From Bemisia tabaci (taxonomy: Eukaryota; Arthropoda; Insecta; Hemiptera; Aleyrodidae): a stretch of 64,000 nucleotides of DNA. Of this stretch, positions 21,239-32,912 are shown piece after piece (position 1 is the stretch's first letter; each line of letters starts with the position of its first letter). The translations under genes were made by a program, and so were the position numbers. Below the pieces are notes generated by a model. The model worked only from the letters and a program-made list of their open reading frames with translations. It was not told the origin of the DNA and did not search any database. Location of the stretch: contig NC_092802.1 in NCBI RefSeq assembly GCF_918797505.1, forward strand, positions 10,621,480 to 10,685,479, read 5' to 3'.

Positions 21239-24200
21239 GACTCTTAAAATTACACACTGGTCGTGTGAAGTAACAAGTGAACTCTCAACGCTAGATAAAG
21301 TGTAAGAATGAAAGGCAGGTCGTGCGCCATGCGCGCTGCGGACAACGCAGGGCGGCTCATGAAATTTTCCCCTGTGCTCTGTTGGAGAGCTCGGAAGGGA
21401 GGCAAAATTTGAAATTCCCGCCAGTAAAAAACGGCCGCCATTTCAAATTTTGGCGGAAACTTGAACCAAGCGGGAAATTTTGAATCTTGGTCTGTTAGTA
21501 CTTAGTAGGGTAAGGTAAGTGAATCGAAGGTATGCTTCTTTGCTGCATACTATCCAAAAGTGACGAAACGCCACCTTCTGTTCGTTTCGTTTCGTTTCGT
21601 TTCAGTCTTGGCAAGAAGTTTTAAATTAATGCCGATTTTTTTCACTCGATTCCTACTGGTCCAATCGCTCCCGCCCATAGGGAGATTGGACAAATGAAAG
21701 TAGCATATGAAAAACTTTTCATTATTTTTGGTCGTTTTTCTAGATGAAATAATAAACACACCAAGCGAGCTGCGAAGCGTAACAATCCACAATTTCAGTG
21801 GCAAAGCGTAATAATCGGCCATCGGTATTTTCCCATTTGAAACTATGTAAAAACATCGATTATCAGTGAGCACCCTTTGTATAGATTTAAATGACTGATA
21901 AATCGATTCATCGCAAAGGACCCACGCCACTGAAAAATTCGTTTGCACGCAACTCGACAAAAAAACTGTTCAACAGTGCTTCATCATGCCACCGAAGGAA
22001 GAACGCCAAATGAACACCCGAGAGTTGCCAAATTCTCTTCGATAAAACGTTTATTTCTGAGGAAAGTTACGAATATTTGTCCTTGAAATTTACAGGAACT
22101 TAGGATGAAATTGGGAACAAAATTATCTAAAATACTTGAAGGAAAATATTCATAAGTTTACCACAAGATTCGTGTTTTATCAAAGAAAATTTGGCAACGT
22201 ATGAAGGCTCATACGGCGTTTTTTTTTTCGCGCGGCAGAATGATCCATCTTTTTTTGTCCTTGCGAACTTTTCCCTATTAATCGGAGATCAAAATCAAGT
22301 GCATTTGTCCGTAGGTACGTTGAACTTTCAGCCGGTTTTGATCGGCTGATTCACTCCCAGAGGTGCTTTTTAAGTGCATTCCTATGGGAGGAAAAAAATC
22401 GAGAACCTGATTGATACCACTTTCAACTGAAATTTTTTTTTTTGCTTCGTCCTCATAACACGCAACATGCCAAAACGATGTCACGCAGATTGTGAGACAT
22501 AACGACGGTGAAAGTACCAGACCACGTACCTCGAGCATCCTTGAGCATCATTCATTGTGATACCGCGCCAAAAGCTGAAGCTAAAATATTGGCTGAAGTC
22601 GTTTCTCAAACGAGAAATGTGAAAATTTGGCAATGAATGCTTCAAGAACATAAACTTTGAAATGTTACGTTTGGTAATAGTTTAAGGCATTAGCCCAAAC
22701 GAAACATTATTCGAACAAAACGATGATGCGGGATATCGCACCGGCATTAAAATTTTCCTGGAAATCAAACCGTGCGACAAGCCTGACGTGAAGTTCATAC
22801 GAGCACTCACCGCGTGAATACTTTTAACAGAGCTTTCCCAAATTGGAAAATCGACAGAAGTTGTGATGAGTTGAAGGATTGCCTCTCGGCTTTCGAAGTT
22901 GGAATCCGCAGGCGTGTCCTCGTGACCCAGCTCAGAATATGCAAAATCCTCGATTGTTTGAAAAGATTGTTGGGTCCTGTAGATCGACTCCTTCAACCTT
23001 GAAACCGCACGTGAACAAATATTTTACGAGGAATTAAAAGTTTTATAAGCTATGCGTATGCAATAAATTTCAATTTGCGCTTTACACAAATTTTTATGGA
23101 AACTTTTTTCCTCATAACTCTCGTTCAAATAAATTTTGAATACCTACCTACATTCAACGAGTGGGGTCCCAAAATGGGTCACTGGGTTTATAAATTTTAT
23201 CAGGTCATTAATTTTTTTTGTTTTCTTCGAGTCTAAATTTAACATTCAGTGATCCTTAATAGGGCGACTGTACTATCCAAGTTTGGATCATTTCATTGGT
23301 TTATTATTTATTAGCACTAAGATAGAAGTAATTTGATGGAAAATCTAAGCGGGGAGTAGTTATAAGCGCGCTGCGTTTTTTATCCCAAGAGTGCGAAGAA
23401 ACTGGCATTAATTCTATATACAATTATCAACTCTAACTGTGGAAATTCACGCTTCGAATAATTCTTGATTTAACAGGAACAATCAGCTTCTTTACCGTGA
23501 GAGTCACCGAACCTACAGTATAAAACCCGCTACGCGATTCGTCTGGCTGTGTAATTTCTTACAAGTTGGCAACATTGTTTCTTCTCCGTTTAAATGTATG
23601 TAATAAATCGATTCTAGGCGAGGCATAGCCTGCCTCACAGAGAATCAGTATTTACAAAGAATTAAAATAAGGGAAAATTTTTTGCCAACTTGAGAGAATG
23701 CTCCACTCAGTCTGAAGCACTAAAAAAGGTACGGTAACGTCTACCATGAGTCTCCTTGATTTTTTACACGGTGATACCTTTTTTTGAAAATAACCAGAAT
23801 TATAGCAGTATTCATCAGAGCTAAGCTGATACTTACCATAATATGCTAAAATGCTGATATAGAGTCTGGTGTTTATTACCATACTCGGATCACTGTGTCA
23901 GAGTGTGGTAAAATCTACAGTATATTTTTTAGTGATGGAAACTCACAGAAAATCGTAGACGAGTCGAACCTTGAATTCGTCCATTTTCGCATCGACAGCA
24001 GGAAGAACTTTCGATTTCACTTTGGGTTTCTTCGTCTCTCTCTTTCTGGGGACGGACGGAAGCTGAACATCCAGTGAGACTTCTAACAGCTTCTGGATTT
24101 CTCTTTCCTCTCTGGCCTCAGTTTTTGAACCACAGCTGGATCGCCTGAAAAACTCATTAAATCATTACAACACTCTCGTTTGAGAAAACTTTCCCCATAC

Positions 24201-27200
24201 ATTCGCCTTAGCTCAAATCTCCTTGAAATTCCCTTGAATGTAGTTACTGAAATTTTCAAACCTAAGACAATATCAAGGAGATTTTAGGTGAAGGAAATTT
24301 TAAAGAGTGTCTTAAAATTTTTCTGTAGCTCTACTTAAGATCACCAACCAAGTGCCAAAAAAATCGTGCACTGGATCCCTGAACTTTGGACATGGAAACT
24401 TGAAAGGATTCACAATTATTCGCACTTCAAAAGGTAAAAAATACGAGAGAAAATGGATTGCAAGTTTTGTAAATTTTTAGGTAGGTTCGCACCTACTCAA
24501 AGTTTCAAAATCATATAATTTTTCCTTCCGTATTTTGTACTTTTTGTGGTAGCAGATATCATTTTGATCCCTCGGAGGAATCCATTTTGAATGGCATACG
24601 GACAAATTTGACCAGAGGTTTGATAAATCATCCTTTTTATAATGCTTTGTGAAAGTTTCTTATAACCTCCCATAACAACAATGTAAACTAAGTGGGGCAT
24701 CCAAAGGAAAGGAGCTGCTCAAAGTACGACCAGTGGCATGGCGTGCTTTGCGATGTATCGATTGATCGGCCATTGAAAAGTATCAATAAACAGGGTACAC
24801 CTTAATAATCGATTATTTACCACAGCTTCAAATGGGGAAATATCGATTGATCGCAAAGCAGGCCACGCCACTGAGTACGACTATGAACACGACTCTACAC
24901 AGGGGAAAAAGTATCATACATTTTGTGTTAAAATAGGAAGTTGAACACAAAGTTTCGTTAATATGTTTTGGTTGGTTTTTCTTTGGGTAAAATTCGGCAA
25001 GTCTCTGGGTTGAAAGTTTACAACCCCGTCAAAAATCAGGCGCGAATCGCTAAGTTCTAACCTGGATTGCACTGGTGTGCAAAACTGCCATGCTAAGGGA
25101 AAATGTCGTATGAACCTTCAGGCGTTGCCGAATTTCCTTTGGTAAAATAAGAATTTCTTAGTAAACTTATGAATGTTTTTCGGCCATTTTCAGATCATTT
25201 CAATAACAATTTCACATGAAGCTCCTGAAAATGTCAAAAAAAAGAAAAAAAAAATTCATAACCTTCCTAAAAAACGATAATTTTATCGAGGGAAATATGA
25301 GAACTCTCGAATGTTCATACGGCGTTCTTCCTTAGCATGGCAGAGATGTCCTAGCCACCCGCAAAGGCTCGATCACCTTCTGATTGTGAGTGAAATCGAG
25401 AGGAACAAGAGAACATTAATTCAACATAACTTTTTCTTCATCTCCATATATGTCTCAGAATTACCTACGGTTTTCCTAGATTTAGCTAGGAATTTAACAC
25501 AGAAGAAAATTAATTACAATATTTCAAGTGAATTAACTTTTTATCGCAGGAAATATCCCAAAGTTTGAAGGATCATATGGCGTTTTTTCTTGGCACGGCA
25601 CACGGTGTGGCGATATGGGTAAAAGGCGGACATGGGCGATTCGGGATTGAGAATGTTAGGACCGAAATTGTGTTCTACGAGTACTATATTATATGGATTG
25701 ATGATAGTTTTTAAATTTTCATCCCCCATGTTGATGGAACAGGCCTCTAAAGTCCGCTAAGTCGCCAATCTAAAATTTCCTCTAAAAACGCACCATATTT
25801 GTACATCTTTAGCCTATTTTAAAATTTAATGAGACCTTTTCCAATGACGTAATCTTACTCTATGCAACTTGCTGATCAATTTTTCACTACTAAAAATGTA
25901 GCCGTAAAAATAGGTTTGAATACGGTTTATGCCGTCTGAAATCCTCGCGCCGAAATGCTGAAAATAAAACTTTATATTAACTTTCGTTCCAAGTGCCAAG
26001 GAGTGCCACGCTGGGACTTTTGGTGCAGACCCACAGACCCCTGGAAGCCTCCTAAAAATTTTAAGCTGCTAATATCTCACTCCGACGGCAGCAAAATAAT
26101 ATCTGATATGAAGTCGGTTGCGCGAAATCGGTTTTTATCACTCCGCGCAACCAATTGTTGATATTTCTCTAAGATCCATCACGCAGGTAAGTGGTCAAAG
26201 GTAAAATAGGCTAAGTACTGTAAAAAAAGTTACTGGATGCAGCAGTAGTATGTAATTTATTTACTTCTATGTATAGGATATTTCAGAAATTTAAATTGTT
26301 CTGTTTTTTATCAACTAATAATGAATGGTAAAGAAGTTAAACTATGTTATTATAAGTTTAAATAATGTGACTACTACTCGCGCTGGTTGGTATCCTCATG
26401 TTATAATAATTATACACGGCCAATTATAGAAATTTCGAATTTCATGTAGAATATCATTAAATTTTCACCTGTAGAAAGTCAATAATAATATAAACTAATA
26501 TTGTAAATAAATACTTATTACAAATTTAGTCTGACTAATTTTACAAAAATTAAAAAAAAATATTCATATTGATAAATAAAGCTGGATGTAGCTAATTAGC
26601 TGGATATGGTAGTGGATGAAGTAGTCGAGAGTTAACGTTTCGTTTGTCATGAAGGGCATATAGATATGTTTTTAAATCTCGTTCTTCTATTTTATTCAAT
26701 TTTTTTTGTTCCTATATTAACAGCAGTATTAAGATATACAAATATGATACGTACAATGCTGCTCATAAAGCCAGGTGGAAAGAGAAAAGGATGGCTGCAT
26801 ATATTTAAGAATGTCGAACGTTTAAATTATAGAAATGCATTCATTGCGAGATGGAAATCAATGTTTTTAGTACTTTTCAGGAACAACTTATGTAAATAGC
26901 AATTTTATCGGATTTTCATCACTCAAATGGTAAAAATAAAGGCAGATTTGAAATCTACGACAAAAATTACCTTATGATCACGCTCCTTCATTCAAATGAT
27001 GCGTTTTAAAGCCACAGTTTCGAGGTGGTTCAGGAAAATCAATGTTTTTAAGTCTTCTTCAGAATAAACTTGTAAATAGCAATTTTTCTCGGATTTTCAT
27101 CACTCAAATGGTAAAAGTAAAGGCAGATTTGAAATCTACGACAAAAATTGCTCTGGAAATGTCCTCCTTACTTAAAAATGATGCGTTTTAAAACCGCAGT

Positions 27201-30200
27201 TTTCAGGTGGAAATCAATGTTTTAATATTTTTCAGGAACAACTTATGTAAATAGCAATTTTTCTCGGATTTTCATCACTCTAATGGTAAAAATAAGGGCA
27301 GATTTGAAATCTACGACCAAAAAATGCTCTGGAATGGTCACCTTACTTAAAAATGATGCGTTTTAGGGCGACAGGTGACAACAAAACGCAAGTTGTCGAG
27401 CGCATGTCCGGGCAAACCGGCCTTTCGCCACACCGTGCGGCAGCATAAAACTACACAGTGTATAATACAACAGATGAATGAGATAAGTGCTGAGGGGCGT
27501 GATACCACAATTCGACCTCCTGGGAGCTCGGTGTGCCTATTCAATTCATTGAAGGCGTTTTTATTTGCCGTCGCGTTACGGAATTCCTTTGAACTGTCGA
27601 GTTAACAAGTAGATTTTAATTTGAAGTTGTTTCTTCTTCAATGACTTTTTTGCATAAGATATCTAATGCAAAGCAACTCTCTGAGCGTAGAACTAAATCT
27701 GCACGCGGCCAATCTTTCTCGAAGAACTTCCGCAAAAATCAAGCATCTTCTTCGGCAGGCAGCCTTTCTTCCAAATATAGACCTTCGATGAGTCAAGAAT
27801 CGTAAGATTGAGGAAATTCAGGGAGGGCCCCAAAAAGGCCCTTATAGATATCGCTCCATTGGTCGACCAACCATCTGACCGAGAAAAAGTAATTTTTAGT
27901 AACCGGTTATAGGACATTTCGTCAACGATTTTTTGTCCGCGCACCTGTTTTTCCAGTAATTTACGTCCACGCGTTTTTTTCGGCACGGGTGTTTCGGTCC
28001 GCGTGCCAGTTGAGACCCAAAGTTAATTGCCCCACGTTAAATACAAACGACATTGCTCACGACGTTTTTTGGATGAAATATATAATGTCTTGAAGAATGA
28101 GGGCTTTGCTTGCTTTTTTGTTTTGTCTGTTTTGTCCAACGGAGAAAATACACAGTTTAGAGTTTTGGTAAAAATGGGGAGCGTCAATTCCATGAGACAA
28201 ATTTCACTAAAACTCTCTACACCTCTTTGGTGACAGGACTTAATTATCTTTCAAGAAATTCCCACCTTGTTATACCTGAACCGATAAACCTCTATATTTG
28301 CCTCAGCTAAAGGCTCTTAGATTTTTCCTGTGTACAATAAGTATTTTGATTTATTTTGCGAGGAAAGATCTGTACTTTTAAATGATGCCTGTCATTCTTA
28401 ATACGTTCAATTCCGTATAATTCTGTGCAACACCTCTGTTGTGAAATAGTTACTTCAGGCGCCGCCGCGCCGCACGGCGGGCGGGCGGCCAGCGCGAAAC
28501 GCGCATTGGCGCCTACAAACCTAAGTGGATACTTCAAGCATTAAGCAATGCGTGAAGTATCCACTTAGGTTTGTAGGCGCCAGTGCATGAGCCAGGCGCG
28601 CTGGCAGCACGCCGCTCCGCTCTGTTAGGTTTTAATATGTATACTCGCATAGTCAGCGTTTTTTAACTCATGATTTTGAAGTGTTAGCACACTCTACATT
28701 GATTATTCTCATTTAAATTGATGAGAAAAAAATATGTATCAATTTATCAAAGGAGAATAAAAATATAATGGTGTTTTTTTAAATATTGGTGGTTCCGTTT
28801 CAAATTTAATGATTTCCAAAGCACTTTAATTTTTTCTCTTACAATTTGTGCTTTTATTGTGCTGCAGCGAGGTGCACGCGCAACGAAACGCTCAAAATTT
28901 GACGTATTTGACACTAATAGATCGATGTACAAATCGGTTAAAACTAAAGATTGCGTGCTTCTTGGTTTTTTCCCCTCTTTTATCCATTTTCGCAGTTTCT
29001 GTCGGCACAACTGCGGCTCATTGAGATTAATGTCGCTTGGAAAAGGTTTTACAAATATTTGTCACGTTTTAAAAATATAAACGTTTTCAAAATGAAGTAA
29101 TAATTTCGTAAAAAAAGAAAAAAAAGAAAAAAAAAATACTTATGCATATATGAGGTATATTGTACATTCAATATTTTAAGGATAGAAATAAAAACCAAAT
29201 ATTCACCAATGACATTTAAAAAGATGATTCAAAAGGAGAAAGTAATAACATTTCATTTAGAAAACGAGCAACCATAACAACTCCTCCTTCTCTCTCAATT
29301 TCTCATTTCCATATTGTCAATATAATTTTACATGTATGTATGTATGAGCCGCTTTTACGGCGCGCTAGGGCGCTCTGCGACGCCTATTCTCCACAGGAAA
29401 TCTGTCATGGTAGAGATCCTCCGGAAGCTGGCATCTCTCCATCTCTTCATGGATGCCCTCTACCCACCGTTTGGCTGGACGCCCTCTCCGTCGCCTACCT
29501 GGGGGGACCCACTCCAACACCTTCTTCGGCAACCTGGTATCAGCCATTCTCTGCACATGCCCATACCATACCAATTGCCTGGTCATGATATCGTGCACAA
29601 TCGTCCCCTCAACGCCCATTATCTCTCGGACACGTTCATTCCTGACACGTTCTCTCCTCGAGATTCCAGCCGATCTTCGCCAGAAATCCATCTCGGTCGC
29701 CTTGAGCATTTCTTGGGTCCGCTTCTTCAACTGCCACACTTCACTGCCATAGGTGATAATAGGCTTGACAACCGAGTTATAAATCCTCTTCTTGTTGTCT
29801 TTGGAAATCCTTTGGTCCCAAAGGATCCCATTAAGCATGGCGATGGCTTTCCTTCCTAGAAGATTACGGTCCCGAATGGCCTGATCCAGCTTCCCATCCG
29901 AAGTCAGCTTCACCCCCAGGTACTTGTATTGTTCGCAACTTTCTATACGTTGACCATCCTCCAGGACTATGCTTTGCTGAGCACCTCCGACTGACATCTT
30001 TTTTGTCTTACGGACACTTACCTCGAGGCCCCATTTGCGGTACTCCTCCACCAACTTCCGGGTTATATACTCCGCGTCATCGTGATCTTGACTTATGACT
30101 ACCTGGTCGTCAGCAAAGCATAGCGTGAACAGTGTTTCTTGGTCATTTAGAGGGACGCCCATACCGGCACACTTTCTTTTCCATTCCTTCAAAACGTGCT

Positions 30201-32852
30201 CTAGATATATCTTAAACAGCGTCGGTGACAGACAACATCCCTGCTTAAGCCCCTTGGTGACAAAAAAACCGTCTGAAAGCCTTCCTTGGCACCTAATTCT
30301 AGCAAAAGCCCCCCGATAAAACTGCTTGACTGCCCCAATAAGTCCTTTACTAAAACCAGTTTCTTCTAGGACTTCCCAGAGTTTCACAAGAGGAATACTA
30401 TCATAAGCCTTTTCAATATCCAAAAAACACTAAATGAAGCTCCTGGCCAACAATTCTCTTCTTTTCGGTTAACTGGGTAACACAGAACAGATGATCAGCG
30501 GTAGACCGACCAGCCCTAAAACCTGCTTGCTCCTCCGCCTCGAACGGGGTCCACTCCTCTTCGATCTTCGCTTTCAACACTTTTCCATAAATTTTACTTA
30601 TCGTTCCTGTCACCGCTAACCCTCTGTAGTTCCCACAGTCATCCTTCCTTCTTTTATGCGACGCTGTTATCCAGGCCTCCTTCCATTCTTTCGGAATGTC
30701 ATCACCGTCAATGCACTTCCGCAGCAAATCCCTGAGATGGTTAACCAACTTGCCAGTCCCACATTTAATTAACTCGGCTGGAATGTTTCCTGGCCCAGGA
30801 GCTCTTCCATTCATCAATTCCCTGATTGCTTTGACCACCTCCTCAACTCGAATTTCCATTGAGTGATCCTCGACTATATTTCAGCATTCCCCGTTTGAAA
30901 CTCTGGTCGTCCTTCCGTTAATAATTTATTAAAATGTTCGTCAAGCTGTGAGATTGTTATCGGAGATATAATGTCCCGTTTCATATCCCTTCTTAGGCCT
31001 TTGATCAGCTTCCAGCTCTCAGCACTCTTCCTTCCCCCCAGGTATGTGTCAATCCTTGAGCAGTTGGTCTCCCAAGACTCGTTTTTCTTCCTGGTGATTA
31101 AAAGACGAACCCTCGCCTGGGCTTTCCTATACGCGCCGCGGTGTCTGCAGTCCTAGAAGCCAGATAGTCATGGTACTTCCTACGCTTTTCTTCAATTACC
31201 TCCTCTACCTCTTTGTCCCACCAGTAGGGTTTCTGTACATCCTTGCTCTCATTACACACACCCAGGGCTTCCTTCGCAGCTGAATGTATACAACTTTTGA
31301 TGAACTGGTACAACTCTTCTGCAGTATCGAAAGTTTCTACTCCCAGTTTCTCATCCAGCCGCTTCCTGTAGAGCGCTTTCACGCTATCATGCTGTAAGCT
31401 ATCGATGTTGTAGTGCACTTGTTCGATCTTCGTTCCTGTGGCTGCACTTCTGATGTTGCAAGGTATTCCTCTGCAGCCCATACTTAACCGGAAATGCAAT
31501 CTCCGCCTTGAGAAAATGGTGATCACTACCACAGGAGAACCCCCGGCAAACTCTTACTTGTTGAACCTTCATGGCACTCGTTTGCCTGGTGACCGCGTAG
31601 TCGATGATTGACTTCAGCCCCCGAGTTTGCTGAACCCATGTTGTACTTATGGATATCTCGATGTTGGTAGAATCCGTTCAGTATTTTCAACTCGTTTTGT
31701 TCACACATATCAATGATGCGTGCACCGTTGTCATTCATCGCCTCTTCCACCGAAAGGTCCAACAACTTTAGAACCATTCCTTCGTCCGGTTCTACCATTC
31801 AAATCTCCCATGATAATGACCTCCCTTGTCCTTCCAACCCTCAGAACCTCGTCGTTGAGTTGCTCAAAGAACTGATCCTTTAGATTGACGGGAGCATCAT
31901 CATTCACACCATATACTCCTAACAGGGCCACCTTGTGACCATGCAGTGTAAGATGCATTCTGATGATCCGCTGGTCTACTGCTTCCCAAGTAGTTATAGA
32001 CGGACGCAAACTTTTCCGGATAAGTATGGCGACTCCTTGCTGTGCGCGTTGATCTTTACTGACACCACTATAGAACAGATCATAACATCCTAAGTTTTCT
32101 GATCCTGTGCCTTTCTTTTTCGTTTCTGTTAACACGGCGACATCTACATTATACTTTTTTACCTCCGATACAACCTCTGTCAATTTATTAGAAATGCCCT
32201 GTACATTCCATGTCCCAAAAACCATTGTCCTTTTCCGTAGTTTGTGTCGCAAAATCCGTTTTTTTCCATTATCACCGAGGCTATCTTTATTAGGCTTTTT
32301 AACATTAAGTTTTTTCCGGGTATCGGGGAGTTAGCCCGATGCCCCAACCCCCAACCTGGAGGACCAGGGTTTGATTTTGGAGTACCGTCTCCTAGACAGG
32401 CTGCTTTCACCACAGCTATGAGCCCTGTCTGCCCCTCTGATGAGTGGTTCATACGCCATGAAGCCGGTGACCATCTCCACCCCCCTTTGAGGCAGGGGCT
32501 ACCAGCTGGGGTCCGCAGGCTTGCTAAACCTGTGACAGTACTGAGTACAGTCCCCCATACGGTAATTTTACATACCGACTAAAATATAACGCTTGGACCA
32601 AGTCACTGTTGCTTATTTTACGTGTGGGCGTAAACTACTGGACAAAAAAGGTGCGCGGACAAAACATCGTTGACAAAACGTCCTGAAACCAAGTAACCAT
32701 AAACACGGAAATGTTTACAACCTCTACTACCACTAATACTACTACTACTACAATTTATACTACTAATATTACTACTGATACTACTACTACCACTACTACT
32801 AATACTACCACTAATACCACTACTACTATAACCACTACTACTGTTACAACTT

Positions 32853-32912
<60 letters not shown>

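Larger units (their letters stand above)
20737..21400. mobile_element. Composite palindromic element holding hairpin copy 2
   Basis: gagcacaggggagaatttcgtg at left and the inverse (catgaaattttcccctgtgc) near 21358-21380. Between them lies the hairpin and a long T run. Confidence 0.5.
29330..32580 (-). mobile_element. RTE-like non-LTR retrotransposon, inactivated
   Basis: In minus orientation it has a 5' region (32580-32260), an AP endonuclease, a linker and a reverse transcriptase. It ends at a short (catA)n-type tail (tgtatgtatgtatg on + at 29334-29346), as RTE-clade elements often do. At least three frameshifts or stops break the reading frame. It sits in the long intron of gene B, in the same orientation. 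Confidence 0.8.
27897..32700. mobile_element. Possible 4.8 kb element bounded by inverted repeats
   Basis: Left arm about 27897-27973 (ggacatttcgtcaacgat, tttgtccgcgcacc) and right arm about 32621-32700 (its imperfect inverse) face each other. The LINE and the hairpin copy 3 lie between. They may also be two unrelated inverted copies of one repeat. Confidence 0.3.

Noticed and set aside
29332..30319. Plus-strand open frames up to 175 codons
   Set aside because: Antisense shadows of the LINE reverse transcriptase.
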